Made by a program: the position numbers and the translations under genes. Positions 35,541-45,934 of a DNA stretch of 64,000 nucleotides are shown piece after piece. Source of the DNA: Azadirachta indica (taxonomy: Eukaryota; Streptophyta; Magnoliopsida; Sapindales; Meliaceae); assembly GCA_022749755.1 (NCBI GenBank), contig CM040450.1, positions 4,206,913 to 4,270,912 on the forward strand, written 5' to 3'. The first letter of the stretch is position 1. Each line of letters starts with the position of its first letter. The notes beneath the pieces are model-generated. The model made no database searches. It was given only the letters and a program-made list of their open reading frames with translations, and was not told the origin of the DNA.

Positions 35541-36215
35541 CTAGACACAGAGAATATTTTTGCAGGCCCGATGAACTCGGTGATTCTGTGGACTGACTGC
35601 AGGTTCAGCATCACATTGCAACCGAGACCGCACTACTGCATCCATTGTTGGCCTTCTGTTTCGATCTTCCTCCACGCACGATATACCAATTTCAATCAAT
35701 GTTGCTGCCTGGTTCCTGCTAAACTTCCCATTCAATCTTGGATCTACTATTGCCTCTATCCATGCTTCCTCTCCAGATTGAATTTTCCTTTTCACTTCCC
35801 TGACAAATCTTTTCAGCTCTGCTTCCTGCCCTTTATTATCCTCTACCGTCTGCTTTGAAAGCCGAATTCCTTTTACCATCTCAAGAATCACAGCTCCATA
35901 ACTATGCACATCAACTTTTGCAGTGATGGGAAGATTTGAAGCCCACTCTGGCGCCATGTAACCTTTTGTTCCTCGAATCCGGGAGATTTGAGAACTATTG
36001 TTGCCCCGACGAGACAACTTGGCTAGACCAAAGTCAGCAATCTTGGTCTCAAATTCATTGTCCAGAAGTATATTTTCTGGCTTCACGTCGCAATGAGTAA
36101 CCCATTCCAGACATTCATGGTGAAGATAAGCTAGACCCTTAGCTGCACCCAAGGCAACTTGAAACCTCTCTTTCCATCCAAGAAATCTGACGAGAATAGA
36201 TGCTTGCCCAGTAAA
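35541..36215 (-). pseudogene. Lectin-kinase fragment (kinase subdomains V-XI only)
   Basis: The minus strand encodes GWKERFQVALGAAKGLAYLHHE, the non-RD catalytic loop HCDVKPENILLD, IADFGLAK, GYMAPEWAS and the C-terminal lobe through RRPTMDAVV. All lectin, EGF, PAN and membrane parts and the glycine loop are missing. One base is lost near 36183 (AGAAATCTG versus AGAAAATCTG in the relatives). Similarity ends near 36215. The Copia element sits 50 bases beyond its 3' side. It is more diverged from the intact pair than they are from each other. Confidence 0.85.
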
Positions 36216-36480
36216 TTTCAACTGCAGATTAATGTGGGCAACTCATTTATGGGTAGTGTTTGCGTAGCTGGTTTTGTGTGCGTAGATTCTGCAGGGGCTG
36301 TGTGGGTTATATTAGATCATGGAGATTTAAGAACTGTAAAATTAGAAGAGATCTAAGATGAAGTAATACACAGAATTAGGAAGCCACGTATCAATTGTTA
36401 TAGACTAAAAATAGGCAAGGCACATAGCAATATATAAGTCCACGAAATATCGGTCAACAACCTTTGAGATAATCTGTTGT
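36216..36480. other. Unidentified segment between kinase fragment and duplication edge
   Basis: This stretch matches nothing else in the window. Its plus strand holds an open frame that includes GNSFMGSVCVAGFVCVDSAG and stops near 36356, with richer GC than the spacers. It may be a captured piece of an unrelated gene. I cannot name it. Confidence 0.4.
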
Positions 36481-36786
36481 GCTTTTATCAGTCAAGGCCA
36501 GGTTCCCATTTCTGTGGAGGGATAGCCTGGATTGCTTTCCATTAACCGGCTTGTCTCTGTTGGTCATCCAAACCACAGTTCTGTTGACACAATTCGTGAA
36601 CCAGATTGAATAACAATGTGCGTTGTTGCCAGCCTTGTAAAATCCACTAGAGAATGTATCATTTGGTGAAGCCAAGATATCATTCTCTTTGTCAGCAGCC
36701 AAGGAGCTTCCACGGCTTAATTGAGCCAGAGTATACGCCACCATTGGTGAAAATATCAGGAGAATGACCAAAGCAGGAAAGTCCAT
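36481..36786 (-). pseudogene. 5' fragment of the lectin-kinase pseudogene (duplicate of 14030-14335)
   Basis: It carries the signal peptide and about 75 residues of the bulb-lectin domain, matching the pseudogene at 12637-14335, then ends abruptly at the duplication edge (36481). The frame then runs into foreign sequence and stops. Confidence 0.93.
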
Positions 36787-38072
36787 TGGGCGTTCTCGAA
36801 GGAATTTGATTCAGCTAATGTTTCTGAAGCTTGGTTATGAAATATGAGTTAGCTCGCCTCGATCACTACATAAATATAAAAAGGAAATTACTTTTCTTGA
36901 CCAAAGACCTTCTGATTATTTAATTTAAAACAATTCTTTAGTTATCATTGTTACCCAAATAATGCAGGCAACATTCAATGAGACAGACCGTACAGCACGT
37001 CGGTTTTACATTCTGGCAAAGACAAAAATGGAAAGAAAAGAGCATTTCAATCTGTAGGAGAGGGAGTTTAGGCTTTAAAGTAGGCCAGGAACACTGATCT
37101 ACTTAACCCAAGTCCACTTAACCCATTTTGTTTAGGAGACTTGGTCTTCAGTAATGATACTGAGGTCAAACACGTTTTGTTTTGGTGGCTGATCTAAGTT
37201 CGAATAATAATAAATTGGATTAATAATAGATCTCTATTAACCAAGTCATGATCAGGAACAATTGTTTATTTATTCAACAGCTGATTTTTACTGCCACCTC
37301 CCTCTGCATAGCTGCAGAGTATATGCATATATCTGTCTCTGTAGGGTCTGCAGCATTAAAAGATGGTCTTGCAATTTGAAAGTTGAGCTGTATGTGGTGA
37401 TTGCACTTGTTGATTGTCAATTTCCTCCGTAGCATGGTTGAATCATCTCTACCTAGATAGTGAAATCCTTCCCATTCACAGAGGAAAACGATGTTCCTTG
37501 CCAACCAAAACAGATATAGGCAAGCAGATCTATTGAAAGATCGATTCGGTTTCGCTTCTTAATTTTATTTGAACAGGCTTGTGCTACAGATTTCTGTAGA
37601 GATATGGTTCAACTGTAGTCAGATATTTTATTCCTTTCTGTATAAAAGACAACAAAATTTCTACCATTTTGATTTTATACTTTTGACGTTTTATTTTTCT
37701 TGGAATACAAGATAATGAAGTAACTTGATTTTGATTTCTTCTCTCTTTTTCCCCTTGAATTTCTTCTGAGTTTTTCTAAAAGTTTAAAGGGTGTTGTTTC
37801 ATCTCTGCTGTATGTAGAGCCATAGAAGCTGCCTCCGGCAGAGGTCTCAGCAATTAACAATATCTTTTTCTCTATTATTTTGACGATATTTTATTAAACT
37901 AAACTGCTTCATTCTGGAATAGTGGCACATAGTAAGCATTCTCTTCTTTACTTTTTATTTTACATTTGCAATGCCATAAGTTGATTTCACAAAAATAGGA
38001 CTCCATGCTAGTCACGAAAGCACAAAAATACACTGTTGCAAGAAAAGAAACATGTTTGCACCTAAAAGGCAA
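36787..38072. other. Spacer (duplicate of 14336-15623)
   Basis: Nearly identical to copy 1, with no gene recognised. It contains the second uninterrupted version of the Copia target near 37986. Confidence 0.5.
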
Positions 38073-40502
38073 TCAGCGACTGATTGGATTGTGGACTGCA
38101 GATTCAGCTTCACATTCTAACAGAGTCTGGACTACTGAATCCATTGTTGGTCTCCTGCTTCGATCTTCCTCCACACAGGATATACCAATTTCGACCAATG
38201 TTGCAGCCTGGTTCCTGCTAAATTTCCCATTCAATCTTGGATCCACTATTTTCTCTATCCATGCTTCCTCTCTAGATTGAATTGTGCTTTTCAATTCCCT
38301 TACAAATCTTGTCAGCTCTGCTTCCTTCTCTTCACTATCCTCAACAATCAGCTTTGAAAGCCGAATTCCTTTCACCAACTCAAGAATCACAACTCCATAA
38401 CTATACACATCAACTTTTGCAGTGATAGGAAGATTTGAAGCCCACTCTGGCGCCATGTAACCCTTTGTTCCTCGAATCCTTGAGAATTCAGAACTATTGT
38501 TGCCCCTCTGAGACAACTTGGCTAGACCAAAATCAGCAATCTTAGGCTCAAATTCATTGTCCAGAAGTATATTTTCTGGCTTCACGTCGCAATGAATAAC
38601 CCATTCCAGACACTCATGATGAAGATAAGCTAGTCCCTTAGCTGTACCCAAGGCAACTTGAAACCTCTCTTTCCATCCAAGAAAATCTGAAGAGAATAGA
38701 CGCTTTTCTAGTGATTTATTTTCAATATACTCGTAGACTACAAGTCTGTGTGTTCCTTCAGAACAGAATCCCCACATTCTCAATAGGTTCATGTGATAGA
38801 TTTTTCCAACTGTACTAACTTCTGCCCAAAACACTTCTTCTCCTTGATTTGAATCTCCTAACCTCTTCACTGCCACTACCCTTTCATCAGCCAAAACACC
38901 TTTATACACTGCCCCTGACGCTCCTCTACCAAGCTCTTCCTTGAAATTTTTTGTTGCCTTCTTCAGTTCAGAATAACCAAATTTTCTGAACTGACTTGAT
39001 ATTGCTCGATATCCATCTTCCACGGAGGAGGGCAAACCCTGTTTTCTAAAGAGCAGCCACCAACCTGATAGAATGGAGATAGCTTCAATTGCGCCAATAG
39101 CCAATGCAAACCAGTATAAATACGTCCATTTCGTTCTCTTACCATCAGTGTTATACATTGCAGGAGATCCAAACATAATACTAGATTCATTCAAGGGGCA
39201 CATCTGATTGATGACATTAAGAATTCTGGGCTCTGATGCCTCCACACTCACGGGCAATTTTAGATATATGTCGCCTGGAAAATTTGGAGAATTGTAGCCA
39301 TTATAGAGCAGACTTTTTGTGTAACAATGCCCTTCCCCCGTTAGCCTATAGCTAAATGCTTCACACAGGCAATCATCCAAGCACAATTTCATACAAGATT
39401 CCATTGATATAGACACGCTGGAGGTGAGGTCAAAGCCATAGTAATCTACTCTTGGAACCTTGACGAATTTGACTTGCTGTGAGCTTGAACAAGTTCTATT
39501 GAACTTAGGTTTGCAACCTTTGTTCCAATTACTAGGCTGACTTACCTCATAACCTGGAGGGCACGTGCATTTCGGTTCTGGTTTCTGTGTATAAACACAA
39601 ATCCCATATTTGCCACAAACACCATGTGCTTTACACTGCCCTATAAGCGCTTGCCAAGATATCGTCCATAATCCTGTCTTATTGTTCAGGCTATAGAGCC
39701 TGAGGTTTCCATCATAATCCATGGTTAACCTTCGTTTGATCCCAGAACCCATGTCAATAGCACTGAATTGGAACTGGTCACTTGATGAGAAATTACCAAT
39801 GTCATCTAAGACAGCTGTTCTGCTACTGTTAAAATTTGTTCTCCCGTTTCCGAATGGATCAAAATCAGGATTAGGCCAATACACGCTTGAAATTTCAGGC
39901 CCATCATACATCAACCTCAATACATTATCACTACCAAAATATAAACTAAAATACCCAGAAGCAAAATTTCCGATTTCTAATAGAGAAATCAGCTTAGTGC
40001 TCTTTCCAAAGGGTTGATTAGGAAGAAGTGTATCAGTAGGAAAATCAAAGCTTTGCCATAGAACTTTACCGTTTACGTCCTTCAGAACAAGGTTACCAGT
40101 ATCCAAAAGCTCTGCTCTGTTAGCACTTGTATCTGTGGTGTTTGTAATCCAAATGACAGTGCCATCAACGTCGGTTAGAACCATGGCTCCATTTCCCCGC
40201 AGAGAAGCTCTCGAGCCCTGGCCATTGACCGGTCTGTCGCGGTTAGCCGTCCAAACAACAGTTCTGTCTTTAGAATTAGTAAACCAGATTGAGAACCAGT
40301 AAGCATTTTCACCAAGATCATAGAAGCCACAGGTGAATGTTTTGTCAGGGGAAGTTAACACGTCTGAATCATCTTCAACTGATAAAGAAGATCCCCTGTT
40401 CAAGAACTTTTTGCTTTTTGAAGTTTCGATAAAGCAGAATAAAAAGATTAGAACAACGCAGAAAGAAGGAAAATTCCAAAATGTTGAAGGCCGGAATACC
40501 AT
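38073..40502 (-). CDS. G-type lectin S-receptor-like Ser/Thr kinase (ZmPK1-like), copy 2
   Basis: A single-exon 809-residue ORF with the same architecture as 15624-18056: signal peptide, bulb lectin, S-locus region, EGF-like cluster, PAN, one membrane segment and a non-RD kinase (GRGASG, VAVK, HCDVKPEN, DFG, APE all present). It differs by a short replaced patch in the S-locus region (NPDFDPFGNG versus NPDLKKPVENG, one residue shorter), TSSV for NFSM in PAN, and about ten single substitutions (for example R380L, R393H, E456K, A595E and M641V in copy 1 numbering). Several of its variants (Val495, Glu595, the catalytic-loop Val) agree with the third kinase at 45931-47959, suggesting they are ancestral. 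Intact and probably expressible. Confidence 0.93.
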   Translation of the reverse strand: MVFRPSTFWNFPSFCVVLIFLFCFIETSKSKKFLNRGSSLSVEDDSDVLTSPDKTFTCGFYDLGENAYWFSIWFTNSKDRTVVWTANRDRPVNGQGSRASLRGNGAMVLTDVDGTVIWITNTTDTSANRAELLDTGNLVLKDVNGKVLWQSFDFPTDTLLPNQPFGKSTKLISLLEIGNFASGYFSLYFGSDNVLRLMYDGPEISSVYWPNPDFDPFGNGRTNFNSSRTAVLDDIGNFSSSDQFQFSAIDMGSGIKRRLTMDYDGNLRLYSLNNKTGLWTISWQALIGQCKAHGVCGKYGICVYTQKPEPKCTCPPGYEVSQPSNWNKGCKPKFNRTCSSSQQVKFVKVPRVDYYGFDLTSSVSISMESCMKLCLDDCLCEAFSYRLTGEGHCYTKSLLYNGYNSPNFPGDIYLKLPVSVEASEPRILNVINQMCPLNESSIMFGSPAMYNTDGKRTKWTYLYWFALAIGAIEAISILSGWWLLFRKQGLPSSVEDGYRAISSQFRKFGYSELKKATKNFKEELGRGASGAVYKGVLADERVVAVKRLGDSNQGEEVFWAEVSTVGKIYHMNLLRMWGFCSEGTHRLVVYEYIENKSLEKRLFSSDFLGWKERFQVALGTAKGLAYLHHECLEWVIHCDVKPENILLDNEFEPKIADFGLAKLSQRGNNSSEFSRIRGTKGYMAPEWASNLPITAKVDVYSYGVVILELVKGIRLSKLIVEDSEEKEAELTRFVRELKSTIQSREEAWIEKIVDPRLNGKFSRNQAATLVEIGISCVEEDRSRRPTMDSVVQTLLECEAESAVHNPISR

Positions 40503-40567
40503 GCTTACAGAGTTTTGCTTAGAATTTTGATTGGAGCTGAGGTCTGCGGAGGGGATGAATTTTGTTG

Positions 40568-40575
40568 ATTTATAA
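40568..40575 (-). promoter_or_regulatory. Likely TATA box of kinase copy 2
   Basis: TATAAATC on the minus strand at the same distance from the ATG as in copy 1; flanking sequence identical. Confidence 0.5.
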
Positions 40576-41176
40576 TTGAATGTTCACAGAATTTTCTATT
40601 CCCGTCCTTATCCGATTGGCTGGCTGCATTTTGTCAAAGATTCAGACCTATACGTAATTAATTGGTCGCATCTTTGGAGCCAGACTTGTATATTTTATTT
40701 TGAAGCATGTAATATAATAAATTATGAATCAAGTTGCATCTAAATTTGTCTGTAAAGGGGAGGGCCCATTTTGTTTTCTTAAGGCAAGTTGAAGAAAGAT
40801 AGTTTATGCTATTTTTGGTGTGAAAAATAACCAACATTCCTTTTACTAGTGGACTTTGAAAGAGGAAAAAACCTCTACCACCGGGCAGCCGCCTCTATCT
40901 GCAGTCTCCTCAACGCTCAAGAAGAACTTTAAGGACAAATTTATATGATGATTTAATAGAATTTTGTACTTTTATATTCTAATTATCACAATAATAATAA
41001 CAGTTTAATTATAAAATAAATGTGTGCATAATATATAATCAACAACTTTGCATGCATGTGGCGTTTGAGAGTATGAACTTAGAAGGTGGACAATTGGAAT
41101 AAGAACTAATTGAGAATTAATAATGAAATGAGAACATTCCAATAGCCACCTTTACTAGAGATTGACCCTGTAAATA

Positions 41177-41246
41177 AAGAAGGAAAATCGGAAATATGGA
41201 AGTCTGGAAAATCATTCTTTCAGAGTTTGGTTTAGAATTTTGATTC
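41177..41246 (-). pseudogene. Relic of a lectin-kinase 5' end (duplicate)
   Basis: Second copy of the 18735-18802 relic, with no frame continuing from it. Confidence 0.5.
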
Positions 41247-42980
41247 GTGGTTGCGGGGAAGGCAGGATTCTTAATCTCAAGGCTTCAGGCTGGGATGTTT
41301 GTTTCTGTTGGTTTTCTGACAAGAGTTAATCTATCAGGATCTTCCATTGTATTATGTCTGGTTAATTCATCTACTCTGTATTAATTTGTTTCCTTAAATT
41401 ATTCATAGAATCTCGTAACGATCATCTTCATTGAATTCCGCCAGATCATTCTTTGAGCATGCTAATTGTTCATAATCTTCGGTAATTTTTGTTTTTTTTT
41501 TTTAACTCAAAATACATTAAAAATAATTAATTAGAGTTTTAATTTTGTTGGTAAATAAATTAATAAAATAAAAATAATTTTAAAAAATAAAAATATTAAG
41601 TTATTCAGACATTTACTCATTCGTATTTAAGTTAAAATTTTTAATTTAATTATATTCAAATATTTTTAACAAATATTCTAATATAAGTTAAAAAAATAAT
41701 TTTTTAAATATTTGAATAATTATATTCAGATTTCAGTAAAAAAAAAAAACCTTAGTCTTAATTTAATTTTTTTATATTTTTAGTATTTTTGTTTGTTCTT
41801 TAAAATTCACCAATTTTGAACTTGAGATTAGGGTATGCTTGGTTGGAGAAATTAGGATATGTTTGAGGACCTATTACTCTTTCCCCTTTTGGACTAATTG
41901 ATTCATCCAAAAATTTTGAACATAGGGTTTGGACCAACGTGTCGTGGATCATAGAACGCTGAAAATTGACCGCCATTTGGCTCTACTCTTTTTTCATAGG
42001 GATGGAATATTTTTGCATGACATATTCAAAGTCTCTAAGGGACAAATAACAGAAAATTTAAAGAAAAAATATTTTAAAAAATGAAAGCTTAAATTATCTT
42101 TTCGATAAGAAAAAATTTTGTCTAACTTTGTCAAATCATTTGCAAACTCTTTTTTAGGAGAATTTGTGAAATTGTTCTAAAATGATTCTGTAACATAGAA
42201 AATTGAAATCAACTCCTTTCTAAAAATAAAATAATTAGGGGTGTTTATAATATTTATTTTGGAATATAAAGGCATGAGACCTTAAGTTATATTTGATGAT
42301 AATCCTAATAATTATAATTAAGAGGCTAGATTATAAGAAATTTCTTTGGTATTTATTTAAATTGGTTCTCTCCTTAAAAAGAGTAAGGACTACGATAATT
42401 TGAATAGGACTATGACCATTTGAATACTTGAACGGATAAAGAATTTTGGATCATTTTTAAATTGATAATGTCTTAATTCTTAAAGAAAAAATATTTTTAA
42501 TTCTTTTAATAAAATAAAATCTTTGGAAACAATTTTTAAAGTGACGTGTCTTGATTATTTTGGTGTAATTTTTTTCACATTTTTTTTTTAAAAAATGTCT
42601 TTTAAGATTTATAATCAAATTGTAAAAAAATTAGCACTATCTAATTATAATATGTTTCATTAATATTTTTATCCATAAAAAAATCTAATATAAAATTTAT
42701 CTTTAAACTCATCCATTATTACGGATAGGGTGAGGGTAGAAAGTTCTCTCTCATTCCTCCTACTCCCGTTTTAATTTTTTGATCCCCATTTCTCACCCAT
42801 TCTCTAATAAAATTTAGTGGGGTGGGAATAGATTTCCCATCCCCATGTATTTTTTCTGTTTTCATATTTATTTATACTAGATACTAATTAAAAATATTAT
42901 TAATATATTATGATAATATTTATTTGTATAAATGTTTTTAATTAAACATTGTCCATAAATGTTATTTTTTTTAAAAAATA

Positions 42981-43008
42981 ACATATATATGTGTGTGTGT
43001 GTGTATGG
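42981..43008. repeat. TA/GT microsatellite (duplicate)
   Basis: Counterpart of 20547-20584, with a shorter TA part and a longer uninterrupted GT run. This is length change since the duplication. Confidence 0.85.
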
Positions 43009-44038
43009 GGGAGAGGGGGGAACAAGGCAGAGATGGATTGGGGAATACTAAACCATTCTCCATTTCATTAACAATATGAAAATTAATCTCTCTCTATTTT
43101 TTACTCTATTTCTCGTTATATCATTCCATTTTTATTTTATTTAAGATAAATTATCATGTGGCCCAAACCTATGGGATTTTGCCATCGCTAGCTATTATAA
43201 GAAAATTTCTCCACCTTTATATAGAAGAAAATTTCCAAAATGTGTTCTGGAGAGATTCAAAATCAAGACCTTTTAATATTTAAAGAGCTTGAGTTCTAGC
43301 ATTTGCAGTAAAATTAATGGCTCACTAATACGCACCCAATTCATCATTGAGAGACAAAAGAATTAAAAAAATGTTGAAGATAAAGTGAGTGAGATTTTAG
43401 TTGGATTTATATTTGGGTTTGGATTCATAAGAAATCAAATTTAGATTTCTTTTATTTTTGAAAAATATTTTTTTAAAAAAATTAAAAGAAAGAAATTACC
43501 TTTTTTTTAAAAAAAATCAACTAAACTTTATATCTCCAAATTTCTTTCCTTTCTTCAGAATTAATCGAATCAAATAACTCAAGATTTGAGTTGTGGGTAG
43601 AGAGTGCAACCCCCAACCATAATTAATGTATCTGATATCACGTACATTATGCATATCAGTGTTTGACAGAAATAATTTATATGAAATATATGTTTTTTTT
43701 TTTATATTGTTATTATTTATTTATTTAATCAGTTCACTACAAATAAAATTATGTTTATTAAAAATTAAAAATTCTATAAAATAGTTGCTATTACATAAAT
43801 AGTGGGTGGAAATGTCATCCCCCAACTTTACTTTATTTTTTTTTATTTTTCTGTTATGTCATAGGCCCAAGTTATAAAGCCCGAATAAAAGCCCAAATAA
43901 TCAAAGATCTCTCTCAACAAAATCATATCTCAACAAAAGCCCAAGTTATTTTTCTGAATTTTATGGTTACCCTTTCTTGCTGCAAAGGGATGCTTTGTAC
44001 AGTAGACGTTAACAGAAGTTCTGTTTCTTCACACAAAT

Positions 44039-44398
44039 TCAGAAAGATGATACAATTCTCATATAGAATGTAAACATAAAATTCTGTAATGGGTACCATA
44101 ATCTATACAAACTGAGTAAGAGTTTTGGAGACTCTTGGCGACGCTCGATCAAGGATTCTGCCGCTGTTATTGTCGAGGCAAGGTCTTGGACATTCCTTCT
44201 CCTCAACTCTTGCTCTGCCCATGGTTGTAACCCGTCTATGAAAAACAGCAACTGGCTCTTCTCTGGCATATCAGTGATCTCGAGCATGAGCGAATTATAC
44301 TCTCGCACATACTCCGCTATCGACCCCTGTTGCCTAAATTCTCGGAGCTTCTTTATCGCAGCCTCCTCAGCATTCTTCGGGTAGAATTGTCTCTTCAA
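44039..44398 (-). pseudogene. Ty3/gypsy Gag fragment (duplicate)
   Basis: Nearly identical to 21611-21970, with one residue change visible (TITTAES to TITAAES). Same truncation points, so it was already a relic before the duplication. Confidence 0.8.
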
Positions 44399-45810
44399 CT
44401 CTTAGGCAATCTAAATAGTTTTTTTTTTTTCTTCTGAATTTTAAATATAATTAAAATTTGAATTTATTTAAAATCTGAATATGAATGATGTGTTTATTCT
44501 TTATTTTAAAATATATAAAAATAAGTATTAAATTATTTATTTTTATAAAATAAAAAATTTAAAAATTAATATTTTAACAAATATACCTTTTTAAATAATA
44601 ATTTTGATTATATTAACACAATAATAAATTAAAAAAATTAATAAATTATATTAGTATATACATTATTTATTTGTTTGATACATAATTTTTTTAAAAATAA
44701 TTTCTAATCCATGATATAAATATCAATAAAAAAAATATAAAAATAATAAGTTATATTATAATATACTTGTAATTATGTAAAACTATAAATTTATTACAAT
44801 AATTAAATTATAAAATAAATAAAATTAAGAAAACAAGTGGAAAAGACTTATAATAGGAAAAAGATATGTTAAAAATATTTAACTAAAATCTTAATTTTGA
44901 TAGTAAATAAATTAATAAAATAGGGATATTTTTAAAAAATAAAAATATTAAATTATTCGGATATTTGTTCTTTCAAATTTAAGTCATAATTTTTAATTTA
45001 TTTAATTATATTCAGATGTTTTAACAAATATTCAGATATAAGTAAAAAAAATAAATGATACTTCAATATATGAATAATTATATTCAAACTTCAGTTAGAA
45101 AAATAAATAACCCTTTAGTTGCCTAAAATTTTACATCAATTTCTCTGGTTAGCAATTTCTAGTTTAATGTTATCATTTATTGGTCATCAAATGCAAATTA
45201 AATTTTTTTTTCCGTTTTAATTCTAGGGTTATCAAAAAATTTCTCATCAGATCTTCTTATTAGTATCTTTAATTTGATGGAAATATTATAAAAAAAAAAA
45301 AAACACCTATTTTAGAGTTAAATTTTTTTTATCCATCTTGTTTTGCAGATAACATTTTATGTTGGCTCATGTTAAGTAACGTCACTTGCACCAATTATGA
45401 CCTAGGTTATAATCATATAATGTCACATATTTTATCTTGGAGAGTCTGACTTAAACTAATTATATCATAAATTCATATTACAATCGCATATGCCTTACAA
45501 CATAACATAATTTTAATAGTGAAAAGTCATCAGTTTATCCCAGTGAAATGCACATAAGATTTCTCACAATTTCTCCGAGTGATTTAGCAAGAAATATCAT
45601 ACGAATAAAACAAAAAATAAACAAATTCATTAACAATTCCACATAATGCCTATTCCTTTCTCGAATACTTTCCAAACATAGCACAGTTACTGAACAATTT
45701 TGCAGATTATTTGAATTTAATAATAGAACTCCGCATCCTATTCATGAAAGCACAAAAATACTTTCTAGTTAGAAAGAGAGAAGAAGATTATTGCAGGTCT
45801 GATGCAATCA
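44399..45810. other. AT-rich spacer (duplicate of 21971-23369)
   Basis: No gene; a handful of indels in A/T runs relative to copy 1. Confidence 0.5.
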
Positions 45811-45934
45811 GTGACTGTTTGGACCGACTGCAGGTTCAGCATCGCATTCTAACAGAGACTGCACTTCTGAATCCATTGTTGGCCTTCTGTTTCGATCTCC
45901 CTCCACGCACGATATACCAATTTCAACCTGCTAA
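45811..45934 (-). pseudogene. Lectin-kinase C-terminal relic, joined to the kinase at 45931
   Basis: This is the last part of the kinase C-lobe (CVE-DRNRRPTMDS), a duplicate of the end of the relic at 23370-23640. The remainder of that relic is missing. At 45934 it is fused to the next kinase, whose frame stops at the joint. Confidence 0.85.

Larger units (their letters stand above)
40503..44038. other. AT-rich spacer (duplicate of 18057-21610)
   Basis: No gene. It differs from copy 1 mainly in A/T run lengths and the GT microsatellite at 42981-43008. Confidence 0.55.
36481..45934. repeat. Recent segmental duplication, copy 2 (partner 14030-23504)
   Basis: Direct repeat of 14030-23504, 9454 bases. 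The left edge joins the unidentified segment. The right edge joins the activation-loop region of another kinase at 45934, sharing the three bases TAA between the two parents. Confidence 0.97.
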
